Positions 35,233 to 43,695 of a stretch of 64,000 nt of DNA are shown here, in pieces. The DNA lies in contig NZ_JBOHGB010000016.1 of assembly GCF_050699935.1 (NCBI RefSeq), positions 1 to 64,000 on the forward strand. The letters are read 5' to 3'. Within the stretch, counting starts at the first letter, position 1, and every line of letters starts with the position of its first letter. This stretch comes from Actinophytocola sp050699935. GTDB lineage: Bacteria > Actinomycetota > Actinomycetes > Mycobacteriales > Pseudonocardiaceae. Under the pieces are notes generated by a model that worked only from the letters and a program-made list of their open reading frames with translations, searched no databases and was not told where the DNA came from. A program made the position numbers and the translations under genes.

Positions 35233-36448
35233 CCCCTGGCTCGAGCGGCTCACCGGGGCACGGTCGTCCAAGCAGTCCTTCTACGCGGAGTGGCGGCGCA
35301 AGAGCCACGGGCTGGACCGGGCCGTCGAGGCGCTGCGGGCGATCTCGGCCGCCCTGTGCACGACGACCAGCGGGCCCGACGCCCTGTGCGACGCGGTCGT
35401 CGCCGCGCTGGCCAGGCACTTCGGCGCGCCCGCGGTGTCGCTGACGCTGGTGGCGCGCCCGGAGTTCCGCCGGGGCGTCGTGCCCGACGGCTTCGCCGGG
35501 CTGGCCAGCCGTACTCGTGTGGAGGCCCGCCCGGTCACCACGGCCGGCCTGGTCGGCGTACCGGTGCTGCTCGACGGCGAGTGCACCGGCTCGCTGCTGG
35601 TGGAGCTGCCCGGCGAGTTCGACGAGAGCGACGTGGCGATCCTGCAGACCGTCGCCAACCAGCTCGCGGTCGCGCTCGAGAACGCCTGCCTGTACCAGGA
35701 GGCCGGCCGGCGCACCCGCGAGCTGGAGGAGCGCAACCGCCAGCTCGAGGTCGCCCACCGCCGGCTCGGCGAGGCCGGGCAGCGGCAGCTGATCAGCCAG
35801 GAGCGCCACCGCATCGCCCGCGAGCTGCACGACAGCGTCGCCCAGCACCTGATCAGTATCGGGATGAACCTGGAGTGGTGCCGCAAGCAGGAGCCGTCCT
35901 CGCCGGTCGGCCGCCAGGTGGCGGTGACCAAGGAGCTCGCCCGCTCGGCGCTCACCCAGATGCGTGCGGCGATCTTCGAGCTGTCCGAGCTCGACACCCA
36001 GCACAGCGGCATGCGTGGCGTGCTGCTCGACCTGGTGCACGAGTTCCGGGCGATCACCCCGCTGCGCGTGCGGTTCCGGGTGCGCGGCGAGCCGGTCACG
36101 CTCTCCCTCGCCACCCAGCACGCGCTCTTCCACATCGCGCAGGAGGCGATGTTCAACGTGGCCCGGCACGCGGCCGCGCGGAGCATCTGGGTGGCGCTGA
36201 CCTACCGCCCGGGCGCGGTGACGCTGACCGTCGCCGACGACGGTACCGGCGACCCGCGCGCCATCCAGCGCCGGCTGATCCGCGCCGCCGCGCCCGGCGG
36301 GCTGGGCAACATCCGCGAGCGAGCCCGCGAGCTGGACGGGACCGCGCGGGTGCTGCCGCGCCGGGGCGGTGGCGTCCGGGTCCGGGTGGACGTACCCGTG
36401 GACGGTTCGGACGGCCCGGTGGACGGCCTGGTCGATCGCGATGGCTGA
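35201..36448 (+). CDS. Soluble GAF-domain sensor histidine kinase (NarL-system type)
   Basis: 415 residues from the ATG at 35201; a TTG at 35219 is a plausible alternative because AGGAGG abuts the first ATG. No transmembrane helix. Residues about 40-165 form a GAF domain (LCDAVVAALARHFGAPAVSLTL ... VAILQTVANQLAVALENA). A coiled coil leads to the HisKA_3 H-box QERHRIARELHDSVAQHLI and the ATPase boxes IAQEAMFNVARHA, VADDGTG and GGLGNIRERARELDG. It senses a cytoplasmic signal, perhaps an aldehyde or redox state. The 3' end overlaps the response regulator by 8 bp. Confidence 0.92.
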   Translation: MSSGSALPRSDPWLERLTGARSSKQSFYAEWRRKSHGLDRAVEALRAISAALCTTTSGPDALCDAVVAALARHFGAPAVSLTLVARPEFRRGVVPDGFAGLASRTRVEARPVTTAGLVGVPVLLDGECTGSLLVELPGEFDESDVAILQTVANQLAVALENACLYQEAGRRTRELEERNRQLEVAHRRLGEAGQRQLISQERHRIARELHDSVAQHLISIGMNLEWCRKQEPSSPVGRQVAVTKELARSALTQMRAAIFELSELDTQHSGMRGVLLDLVHEFRAITPLRVRFRVRGEPVTLSLATQHALFHIAQEAMFNVARHAAARSIWVALTYRPGAVTLTVADDGTGDPRAIQRRLIRAAAPGGLGNIRERARELDGTARVLPRRGGGVRVRVDVPVDGSDGPVDGLVDRDG

Positions 36449-37052
36449 CCGCATCCGGGTGGTGATCGTCGACGACCACACCATCGTGAGGGAGGGGCTC
36501 CGCTCGATCCTGGAGCTGGAGAGCGACATCGCGGTCGTCGGCCACGCGGCGCGCCCCGCGGAGGCGCTGACGACGATCGCCGCGACCCGGCCGGACGTGG
36601 TGCTGCTCGACCTCAAGCTCAGCGAGGCGGGCCCGGCGACCGGGCTCGAGCTGTGCGGCGACATCGTGGCGCGTCACCCGAAGGTGGGCGTGATCGTGCT
36701 AACCACGTTCCACGACCAGACCCTCGTGCTCGACGCGCTCCGCCGCGGCGCCAAGGGATATGTCCTCAAGGACGTCGACGTGGTCGACCTGCTGAAGATC
36801 ATCCGCAAGGTCCGCGACGGCTCGCTCATGGTCCACTCCCTGTCCGAACAGGATGGACAACCACGGCTGACGCCGCGCGAGCTGGAGATCGTCCGGCTGC
36901 TCGCGCGGGGACTGACCAACCGCGAGATCGGCAAGGCGGCGCTGATCAGCGACAGCACGGTGAAATTCCACGTCCGGGGCATCATGCGCAAGCTCGCCGT
37001 GCACCACCGTGCGGAGGTCGTCTACGCCGCCACCAAGCTCGGCATCCTTTAG
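36441..37052 (+). CDS. NarL/LuxR-family response regulator
   Basis: 203 residues. Receiver domain: VVIVDDHTIVREGL (acidic pocket), DVVLLDLKL with the phospho-acceptor Asp, VLTTF, and the Lys in GYVLKDVD. C-terminal LuxR HTH: LTPRELEIVRLLARGLTNREIGKAALISDSTVKFHVRGIMRKL. Partner of the overlapping kinase. Likely targets are the flanking dehydrogenase genes. An inverted repeat CCTGACC/GGTCAGG (37113-37119 and 37144-37150) ahead of the formaldehyde dehydrogenase gene is a candidate site. A strong hairpin follows the stop codon. Confidence 0.95.
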   Translation: MADRIRVVIVDDHTIVREGLRSILELESDIAVVGHAARPAEALTTIAATRPDVVLLDLKLSEAGPATGLELCGDIVARHPKVGVIVLTTFHDQTLVLDALRRGAKGYVLKDVDVVDLLKIIRKVRDGSLMVHSLSEQDGQPRLTPRELEIVRLLARGLTNREIGKAALISDSTVKFHVRGIMRKLAVHHRAEVVYAATKLGIL

Positions 37053-37059
37053 TACCGCT

Positions 37060-37106
37060 TGGAAGGACGCCTTCCGGACGTTCAGCGCCCGGAAGGCGTC
37101 CTTCCA
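37060..37106. terminator. Family A palindrome after response regulator gene
   Basis: Perfect 18-bp arms TGGAAGGACGCCTTCCGG (37060-37077) and CCGGAAGGCGTCCTTCCA (37089-37106) with an 11-nt loop, 7 bp after the response regulator stop. Each arm is itself palindromic, so a cruciform or two small hairpins can also form. It would separate the regulatory operon from the formaldehyde dehydrogenase gene. Confidence 0.75.
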
Positions 37107-37212
37107 GGCATACCTGACCATTCGGGTAGGTCGGTAGCTGCCCGGTCAGGCAGTTACGTCGCGGTCCGCTCGCCTCGTACTTTCGTTGTGTGAAAAGGGA
37201 AAGGTGAGTGAG

Positions 37213-38427
37213 ATGACAGGAAACCGCGTAGTCGTCTACCAGGGCCCCGGCAAGGTCAGCGTCGAGGCGATCGACTATCCCAAGCTGGAGCTGCCCAATG
37301 ACGTCGTGAGGGGGCTGGGGATGGACCGGCGGGCGCCGCACGCCGCCATCCTGAAGATCGTCACCACCAACATCTGCGGCAGCGACCAGCACATGGTGCG
37401 CGGCCGCACGACGGCTCCGGTCGGTCAGACGCTCGGCCACGAGGTCACCGGCGAGATCGTGGAGACGGGCGACGACGTGCTGTTCCACAAGGCCGGTGAC
37501 ATCTGCTCGGTGCCCTTCAACATCGCCTGCGGGCGGTGCCGGATGTGCAACGAGGGCAAGACGGGCATCTGCCTCAACGTGAACCCGGCGCGCCCGGGCG
37601 CGGCGTACGGGTACGTCGACATGGGCGGCTGGATCGGTGGCCAGGCCGAGTACGTGATGGTGCCCTACGCCGACTTCAACCTGCTGAAGTTCCCCGACCG
37701 CGACCAGGCGCTCGAGAAGATCCTCGACCTCACGATGCTGTCGGACATCTTCCCGACCGGCTACCACGGCGCCTTCACGGCGGGCGTGACCACGGGCTCG
37801 ACGGTGTACGTGGCCGGCGCGGGCCCGGTCGGCCTCGCCGCCGCGCACGCGGCCCAGCTGCTCGGCGCCTCCGCCGTGGTCGTCGGCGACATGATCCCCG
37901 AGCGGCTCGAGCAGGCTCGCAGCTTCGGCTGCGAGACGGTCGACCTGACCCGGGACGCCGAGCTGCCCGACCTGATCGAGCAGGTCGTCGGTGAGCCGGT
38001 CGTCGACGCCGCGGTGGACGCGGTCGGCTTCGAGGCGCGCGGCCACGGTGCCGGCGCCGGCGAGCAGCCGGCGACCGTGCTGAACGACATCATGACGATC
38101 GCCCGGGCGGGCGCGTCGCTGGGCATCCCCGGCCTGTACGTGACCGGCGACCCGGGCGGGGTCGACGAGAACGCCAAGGTCGGCCAGCTCGGCGTGCGGA
38201 TCGGTCTCGGCTGGGCGAAGTCGCACCAGTTCACCACGGGCCAGTGCCCGGTGAAGCGGTACAACCGGCTGCTGATGAACTTGATCCTGAGCGACAAGGC
38301 GCAGATCGCCAAGGCGGTCAACGCCGCGAAGGTCAAGCTCGACGAGGCACCCACCGGGTACCAGGACTTCGACCGCGGCGCGGCGAAGAAGTTCGTGCTC
38401 GACCCACACGGGATGGTCCCGGCATAA
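37213..38427 (+). CDS. fdhA: Glutathione-independent formaldehyde dehydrogenase
   Basis: 404 residues from the ATG at 37213 (AAGGTGAG upstream). A zinc-dependent medium-chain dehydrogenase of the Pseudomonas putida FdhA type. Catalytic zinc ligands lie in NICGSDQHMVRG and GHEVTGEIVE; the structural zinc cysteines are in CGRCRMCNEGKTGIC; the NAD fold is YVAGAGPVGLAAAHAA. The extra loops and C-terminus are those of the glutathione-independent family. It oxidises formaldehyde to formate with NAD and no cofactor thiol. The neighbouring alcohol dehydrogenase and two-component system fit inducible aldehyde detoxification. Confidence 0.9.
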   Translation: MTGNRVVVYQGPGKVSVEAIDYPKLELPNDVVRGLGMDRRAPHAAILKIVTTNICGSDQHMVRGRTTAPVGQTLGHEVTGEIVETGDDVLFHKAGDICSVPFNIACGRCRMCNEGKTGICLNVNPARPGAAYGYVDMGGWIGGQAEYVMVPYADFNLLKFPDRDQALEKILDLTMLSDIFPTGYHGAFTAGVTTGSTVYVAGAGPVGLAAAHAAQLLGASAVVVGDMIPERLEQARSFGCETVDLTRDAELPDLIEQVVGEPVVDAAVDAVGFEARGHGAGAGEQPATVLNDIMTIARAGASLGIPGLYVTGDPGGVDENAKVGQLGVRIGLGWAKSHQFTTGQCPVKRYNRLLMNLILSDKAQIAKAVNAAKVKLDEAPTGYQDFDRGAAKKFVLDPHGMVPA

Positions 38428-38532
38428 CCCGCGAGTCCCCGTTCTCGCACGCGAGTCCCCCGTTCGCACCGGCGCGAGCGGGGGACTCGCCGTCGGGAGC
38501 GCGGACTCGCGTGCGGGCGTGGGGACTCGCGG
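38428..38532. repeat. Family B array (CGCGAGTCC / GGACTCGCG)
   Basis: Two copies of CGCGAGTCCCC on one strand face three of GGACTCGC on the other within about 105 bp, directly after the fdhA stop. Several alternative long stems can form, for example CGAGTCCCCC against GGGGGACTCG. It probably ends fdhA transcription before the metallohydrolase gene. The 57.0 and 61.9 kb arrays share the same core. Confidence 0.7.
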
Positions 38533-38610
38533 TGTGAGCAAGTGAACGCGCCGTAGCGTCGTCCGGGGACGTAACGTCGGTTCAACGGACCGACGACGAG
38601 GGAACCCAGC

Positions 38611-39681
38611 ATGTCGAAGTACGTCTGGAGCGACCCGGGGGCGTTCGAGGTCGCACCCGGCGTCCACCGCATCCCGCTGCCGCTGCCGACCGATGGGCTG
38701 CGCGCGGTGAACGTGTACGCGATCGAGAGCGCGGACGGCCTCGTGCTCGTCGACTCCGGCTGGGCCCTCGACGTGGCCCGCGAGCAGCTCGAAGACGCGC
38801 TCGGCACGCTCGGCCACGACCTCGGCGACATCCAGCGGTTCCTGGTCACCCACATCCACCGCGACCACTTCACGATGGCCGTCACGCTGCGCCGGACCTT
38901 CGGCGCGAAGATCGCGCTGGGCATCGGGGAGCAGCCGTCGATGAACACCGTGCTGTCCGGCCGGGGGCGGGAGAAGGTCGCGGAGATGGTCCGCTGGGGC
39001 GCGCACGTGCTCATCGACCAGTGGCGCGACGTGTACGGCAAGCAGGACGAGAACGAGAGGCGCGAGGCCTATGAGCCGCCCGACGAGTGGCTGGAGGGCA
39101 CGACCAAGCTCGACCTGGGCGACCGCAGGCTGATCGCGCTGCCCACGCCCGGGCACACCCAGGGGCACGTCGTGTTCGTGGACGAGCAGGCAGGCGTGCT
39201 GTTCGCGGGCGACCACGTGCTGCCGCACATCACGCCGTCGATCGGGTTCGAGCCCGTGCCCGCGAAGCTGCCGCTGGGCGACTACCTGGAGAGCCTGCGG
39301 CTGGTCCGCTCGTACCCGGACCTGCGGCTGCTACCGGCCCACGGCCCGGTCGCGCCGAGCGTGCACGCCCGGGTCGACGAGCTGCTCGCCCACCACGAGA
39401 ACCGTCTCGCCGAGACACTCGCGGCGGTGCGCGACGGGGCCGGCACCGCGTTCGACGCGGCGCGCCGGCTCGGCTGGACCCGCCGGCACCGCCGGTTCGA
39501 CGACCTCGACCTGTTCAACCAGACGCTCGCGACCGGGGAAACGGCGGCACACCTGGAGGTACTCGTCGTCCGAGGCGAGCTGTGCTCGTCCACGGTGGAC
39601 GGCGTGGTCGAGTATTCGAGCACTATTCAAAACAGGCCCGCGGCGTGCCCGGGTGCTGCTGATCCGGAGTGTCTTGAATAG
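38611..39681 (+). CDS. Metallo-beta-lactamase-fold hydrolase
   Basis: 356 residues. The HxHxDH zinc motif reads THIHRDHFT (about 89-97); later ligands are in PTPGHTQGHVVF, LFAGDHVLPHITP and LLPAHGPV. A C-terminal helical domain (GWTRRHRRFDDLDLFNQ) is typical of the LACTB2-like, larger MBL hydrolases. The last 30 or so residues (after VVRGELCSSTVDGVVEYSS) are unlike the family and may come from read-through into repeat-like DNA. It could hydrolyse a thioester or lactone, perhaps linked to aldehyde detoxification; the substrate is not known. Confidence 0.85.
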   Translation: MSKYVWSDPGAFEVAPGVHRIPLPLPTDGLRAVNVYAIESADGLVLVDSGWALDVAREQLEDALGTLGHDLGDIQRFLVTHIHRDHFTMAVTLRRTFGAKIALGIGEQPSMNTVLSGRGREKVAEMVRWGAHVLIDQWRDVYGKQDENERREAYEPPDEWLEGTTKLDLGDRRLIALPTPGHTQGHVVFVDEQAGVLFAGDHVLPHITPSIGFEPVPAKLPLGDYLESLRLVRSYPDLRLLPAHGPVAPSVHARVDELLAHHENRLAETLAAVRDGAGTAFDAARRLGWTRRHRRFDDLDLFNQTLATGETAAHLEVLVVRGELCSSTVDGVVEYSSTIQNRPAACPGAADPECLE

Positions 39682-39705
39682 TGCTCGTCGACTGCCTGAA
39701 CCAGA

Positions 39706-39915
39706 TCAGTCCGTTGTGGACTGAGGGGGGTCGTCCAGGGAGTCCAGTCCGAGCATGGCGAGCAGGTTCGCGCAGTCCTGCGCGTCGGACGAGTGGATGG
39801 CGACGGTGCGCGCTGCCTTGCGGTTCTGTACCGCGTAGTGGATCCTCTCGCTCGCCCGTGCCTCGGCGAAGCGGCCTTGCTCGATCGTCGGACTGGGGTG
39901 TCTTGCCCAGGTCAT
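39706..39915 (-). CDS. Small conserved-looking protein of unknown function
   Basis: 69 residues, GAAAGGTG eight bases before the ATG. The sequence (MTWARHPSPTIEQGRFAEAR, then ASERIHYAVQNRKAARTVAI and HSSDAQDCANLLAMLGLDS) is compact, mixed helix and strand, and has the codon bias of a real gene. I recall near-identical small proteins in other actinomycetes but no function. It is convergent with the MBL hydrolase gene. Confidence 0.65.
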   Translation of the reverse strand: MTWARHPSPTIEQGRFAEARASERIHYAVQNRKAARTVAIHSSDAQDCANLLAMLGLDSLDDPPQSTTD

Positions 39916-40236
39916 GCGGCACCTTTCTGCTCGGCTGGCCGCGTCGGCGAGCGCCTCGCGGCAGCGTCATCGCCGATCCGTGCCAGACGGGATGTCTCGG
40001 GGGATTCGTTCGGCACGGCCCGCCGGGGGGAACCCGGCACAGTTCGAATCCTGGCACCTGGCGCGTGGGCCACACCACCCCGCGCAGGTCTGGAACCACC
40101 CGCCGACCTGCCGTTGTGGCGGGCGCATACCAGGTGAAAGCCCGCTTTGCAAAGGTGATTCACGGTTTTTCCCAGTGTTCCCGGAATAACTCACGAGTAC
40201 GGATCGGGATCGGGCGGTCACGGGCAGTGCCAGGCC
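39916..40236. other. Gene-free stretch of about 320 bp
   Basis: No ORF here has convincing codon bias. It contains the promoter of the small protein gene, a 6-bp stem GCGGGC/GCCCGC near 40118-40144, and a run of lower-GC sequence (CGGTTTTTCCC, CCGGAATAACTC). A tRNA-like pair GTGCCAG/CTGGCAC with an intervening TTCGAAT (39980-40057) was examined and rejected as a tRNA. Confidence 0.4.
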
Positions 40237-41046
40237 TCAGTCACGCAGCAGCTTGCCGAGCGCTGCGGCCACCTCACTCTCCGCACCCGACTCATCGCGG
40301 ACCAGCAGGTCGCGGGCGCGCCGGGCGGCCCGCGCGGCGGCCGCGGCGAGTGCGTCGGGATCGACCCCGGGCGCCGGCGGGACCGCCAGCGGCGGCGGTG
40401 GCTCGGCCGGGACCTCCCTGGGTGGCAGCGGCTGTGGCGTTGACGATGCCGGCGGCTCGTGGGTTGACACGTGCGGGGCGGGTGTGCTTCGTCGGCCGAT
40501 CTCGGCAAGTACCTCGCGCTGTCCCCGGCCGCGCAGCAGGAGCAGCAGGAACGGGTCGGCGTCGAGCAGCCAGGCCGCCTGGAAGCACAGCGCCGTCGCG
40601 TGCACGCAGGACAGCGAGAACTCAGGGCAGTCGCACTCGGGCTGCAGGTCGCCGATGCCGGGCAGCAGCGGCACGTCGGCGTCCGCGGCTGCGGCCACCA
40701 GGTCGTGCGGCATGTCCCGGTCCAGCAGCGCGGCGAGGTGGCCGGCCTTCGCGGCGACCTCGTCGAGGAACCGGCGCCACTGCTCGTCGGAGAGCCGCTC
40801 GACGAACACCACGGTGTGGTGCACGGCGTCGCCCTCGTCGTAGACCTGAGCGGCGATCCGGCCGGGGCTGACCGTGATCGGCCCGACCCGCCCGGCGACG
40901 GCGTAGCGGCGGCCGTGCTTGAGCAGGTCCTGGTCGAGCGCGGTGTCCTCCAGGGCCTGCAGCCACGCCCGGCCCCACCAGGTTCGGGCGAACCGGCCCC
41001 GCCGCCGGCTCGCCGGAAAGGCCGGAAATCCCAACGCGGTGTTCAT
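40237..41046 (-). CDS. SWIM zinc-finger protein
   Basis: 269 residues. The SWIM motif CxC...CxH is at about 140-150 (ECDCPEFSLSCVHATAL). The N-terminal part (SRRRGRFARTWWGRAWLQALEDTALDQ) is the usual start of actinobacterial SWIM proteins that partner SNF2 helicases. A proline/alanine-rich linker and a helical tail with an acidic region follow. SWIM domains bind DNA or proteins. The SNF2 helicase gene ends 147 bp upstream in the same direction, so the two probably act together on DNA or protein-DNA complexes. Confidence 0.9.
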   Translation of the reverse strand: MNTALGFPAFPASRRRGRFARTWWGRAWLQALEDTALDQDLLKHGRRYAVAGRVGPITVSPGRIAAQVYDEGDAVHHTVVFVERLSDEQWRRFLDEVAAKAGHLAALLDRDMPHDLVAAAADADVPLLPGIGDLQPECDCPEFSLSCVHATALCFQAAWLLDADPFLLLLLRGRGQREVLAEIGRRSTPAPHVSTHEPPASSTPQPLPPREVPAEPPPPLAVPPAPGVDPDALAAAAARAARRARDLLVRDESGAESEVAAALGKLLRD

Positions 41047-41190
41047 GGCTCCTCCGCTACTCGCCGTCTCTCATGGCTGGCCGCCAATGCCCGGAAGGCG
41101 TCCTTCCGGGCGTCGAGTGTCCGGAAGGCGTCCTTCCAGGCTCGCGAACGCTGCGTCGCAACGCTCCGTCGCTCCGCTCACGGTCGGTCA
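41047..41190. repeat. Family D segment carrying two nested family A palindromes
   Basis: The outer parts (CTCCGCTACTCGCCGTCT at the left; CAACGCTCCGTCGCTCC at the right) match the insert in NRPS domain C4. Between them lie two GGAAGGCGTCCTTCC palindromes: 41089-41111 with perfect 10-bp arms, and 41121-41140. The segment fills the SNF2-SWIM gap. The palindromes could slow or stop transcription after the helicase gene. Confidence 0.7.
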
Positions 41191-41193
41191 CCG

Positions 41194-43695
41194 TCACGGC
41201 GTACCCCGCAGTTCCACCAGCTCGGCGAGCTCGGCGTCGGTCAGCTCGGTCAGCTCGGCGAGGTCGTCACCGTCCTGGCTGCCGAGCACGGCCTCGGCGA
41301 TGTCCTTCTTGGACTCCAGCAGGGCGGCGATCCGGTCCTCCACGGTGCCCTCCGTGATGAGCCGGTGCACCTGGACCGGCCGCTGCTGCCCGATGCGGTG
41401 TGCCCGGTCGGTGGCCTGGGCCTCGACGGCCGGGTTCCACCACCGGTCGTAGTGCACGACGTGGTCGGCGCGGGTCAGGTTCAGCCCGGTGCCGGCGGCC
41501 TTGAGGGACAGCAGGAACACCGGCGGCGCGGCGCTGTCCTGGAACCGCGCGACCAGCTCCTCGCGCCGGGCGACCGGGGTGCCGCCGTGCAGCACCAGGG
41601 TCTCGACGCCGCGGCCGGCGAGGTGGGTCTCCAGCAGCCGGGCCATCGTGACGTACTGGGTGAACACGAGCAGGCCGCCGTCCTCCGCGCGGATCGTGTC
41701 GACCAGCTCGTCGAGCAGCTCCAGCTTGCCGGACCGGCCGGCGAGCGGGCCGGGCTCGCCGAGGTACTGGGCCGGATGGTTGCAGACCTGCTTGAGTCCG
41801 GTGAGGAGCTTGAGCACCAGCCCGCGACGCTGCATGCCCTCGGCCGCGCGGATCTCCGCCATCGTCTCGCGCACCACCGCCGCGTAGAGCCCGGCCTGTT
41901 CGCGGGTCAGCGCCACCGGCTGGTCCGTCTCGGTCTTCGGCGGCAGCTCCGGTGCGATGCCGGGGTCGGTCTTGCGGCGCCGCAACAGGAACGGGCGTAC
42001 GAGGCGGGACAGCCGCTCGGCGTTCTCGCCCGCCTCGACGGGCCGCGCCCACCGGGAACGGAACATGGCGAGCGAGCCGAGCAGGCCCGGCGTGGTCCAG
42101 TCGAGGATGGCCCACAGGTCGGTCAGGTCGTTCTCGACCGGCGTACCGGTCAGCGCGACGCGAGCGGTGGCGGGAATCCGGCGCAGTGCCTTCGCGGTGT
42201 CCGAGCGCGGGTTCTTCACGTGCTGCGCCTCGTCGGCCACGACGAGATCCCAGTGCGCCCCGCCGAGCCGGTCGGCGTCGACGCGCATGGTGCCGTAGGT
42301 GGTGAGCACGAAGCCCTCGTCCGCCAGTTCCCGTTGGGTGCCGTGGAACCGGCTGACCGGCACGCCGGGCGCGAAGCGGTGGATCTCGCGCTCCCAGTTG
42401 CCGAGCAGCGAAGCCGGGCAGACGACGAGCGTCGGACCGGCCCTCGTCGTCGCCGCGCGGTGCAGGTGCAGGGCGATCACCGTGATCGTCTTGCCCAGGC
42501 CCATGTCGTCGGCGAGGCAGCCGCCGAGGCCGAGGTCGGTCATCCGGGCGAGCCAGCGCAGGCCACGCAGCTGGTAGTCGCGCAGCGTCGCGGCGAGCGC
42601 GTCCGGTTGCGGCACCGGGGTCTCGGCGAGCCGCTCGCGGAGCCGTTCGAGCGGTGGGCTCGGGGCGACCGGGACCCACTCGCCGTCGACGCGGGCGGTG
42701 CCGGTCAGGGCGGCACCAAGCGCCTCGATCGCGGGGAGGGGCTTGAGGATCCGCTCGCGTGCCCTGCGGGCGAGGCCCGGCTCGACGAGCGTCCACCGGC
42801 CGCGCAACCGCACGACCGGGCGCTGGGCCTCGGCCAGGCGGTCCAGCTCCTCGTCGGTGAGCACCTCGCCCGCCGTGGCCAGCTGCCAGCGGAAGTCGAG
42901 CAGTGTCTCGGCGCCGAACGTGCCGGGCGCGTCCGGGCCGTCCACCGCGGCCCGTACGGTGACGTCCCGGGTCAGCTCCCGCGGCCAGTGCACGTCGATG
43001 CCGGCCTCGCGCAGCGTGGCGCCGCCCGGGCCGAGCAGGTCGAGCACCTCGTCGTCGCCGAGCACGACGCGGTCCGGGACGGCGAGGTCGAGCAGCCGGG
43101 CGAGCGGCGGCCAGATCCGGGCCGCGTGCCGGACGGCGACCATCGCGTCGAGCCGGGCCCGCTCGTCGGTTCCCTCCCCGGCCCAGAGCCGGTCGGCGTC
43201 GAGGACCGTGGTGCCCGTGGTGGCGTCGTGCACCTGGACCACGGCGGTGAAGGAGCCCGTCTCGAAGTCGCCGCCGGGCACCTCGAGCCGCAGCGACACC
43301 CTCGTGTGCCGGGCCAGCCCGTCCGCCCACGCTCGCAGCCCGGGCACCCGCCGCGGGGGCATCCCGAGGTACGCCGGGCCGTCCGCGTCGCGGGCGAGGA
43401 CGTCGGCGACCGCGTCGTAGAACGACCGCACGAGCGCCACCTCCGCACCCGCCAGCCGGTGCAGACGGTCCACATCGGACGGTTCGAGCGGGCCCACCCG
43501 CCACGCGTCGTGTCCCGCCTCGGTCACGGCCGGGCGCAGCCGGCCGCGGGCCACCAGGTGCAGGGCCTCGCGGGCGGCGGCCGACCAGGATGTGGTGTCG
43601 TCGAGCAGGCCCGGCAGCGCGTCCGCGATGGGCACCCCGCCGAGCCGCCCGTGCCGGGGTGGGTCGGCCGGTGTCCAGGTCGGCGGCTCGGTCAC
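41194..43695 (-). CDS. SNF2-family DEAD/DEAH helicase-like ATPase
   Basis: 833 residues from a GTG that overlaps the exporter stop (GTGA). About 350 N-terminal residues form the bacterial SNF2 N-terminal domain (YLGMPPRRVPGLRAWADGL, ALLDFRWQLATAGE). The motor has motif I DDMGLGKTITVIAL, Ia TLVVCPASLLGNW, II VVADEAQHVKNP, III ALTGTPVEN, IV-V LLSLKAAGTGLNLTRADHV and VI QATDRAHRIGQQRPV. The family translocates on double-stranded DNA and remodels bound proteins, without strand separation. Partner of the SWIM protein. Its start overlap with the ABC exporter suggests transcription from the same TetR-controlled promoter. Confidence 0.93.
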   Translation of the reverse strand: MTEPPTWTPADPPRHGRLGGVPIADALPGLLDDTTSWSAAAREALHLVARGRLRPAVTEAGHDAWRVGPLEPSDVDRLHRLAGAEVALVRSFYDAVADVLARDADGPAYLGMPPRRVPGLRAWADGLARHTRVSLRLEVPGGDFETGSFTAVVQVHDATTGTTVLDADRLWAGEGTDERARLDAMVAVRHAARIWPPLARLLDLAVPDRVVLGDDEVLDLLGPGGATLREAGIDVHWPRELTRDVTVRAAVDGPDAPGTFGAETLLDFRWQLATAGEVLTDEELDRLAEAQRPVVRLRGRWTLVEPGLARRARERILKPLPAIEALGAALTGTARVDGEWVPVAPSPPLERLRERLAETPVPQPDALAATLRDYQLRGLRWLARMTDLGLGGCLADDMGLGKTITVIALHLHRAATTRAGPTLVVCPASLLGNWEREIHRFAPGVPVSRFHGTQRELADEGFVLTTYGTMRVDADRLGGAHWDLVVADEAQHVKNPRSDTAKALRRIPATARVALTGTPVENDLTDLWAILDWTTPGLLGSLAMFRSRWARPVEAGENAERLSRLVRPFLLRRRKTDPGIAPELPPKTETDQPVALTREQAGLYAAVVRETMAEIRAAEGMQRRGLVLKLLTGLKQVCNHPAQYLGEPGPLAGRSGKLELLDELVDTIRAEDGGLLVFTQYVTMARLLETHLAGRGVETLVLHGGTPVARREELVARFQDSAAPPVFLLSLKAAGTGLNLTRADHVVHYDRWWNPAVEAQATDRAHRIGQQRPVQVHRLITEGTVEDRIAALLESKKDIAEAVLGSQDGDDLAELTELTDAELAELVELRGTP

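Noticed and set aside
39980..40057. tRNA-like segment: GTGCCAG and CTGGCAC can form an acceptor stem with TTCGAAT between them.
   Set aside because: The T-stem does not pair (CACAG against CCTGG), and no anticodon or D arm of proper size can be drawn. Treated as chance or an old relic.
39914..40189. Forward 91-codon ORF in the gap before the SWIM gene.
   Set aside because: Start overlaps the start of the small reverse gene with the better ribosome site, and codon bias is poor.
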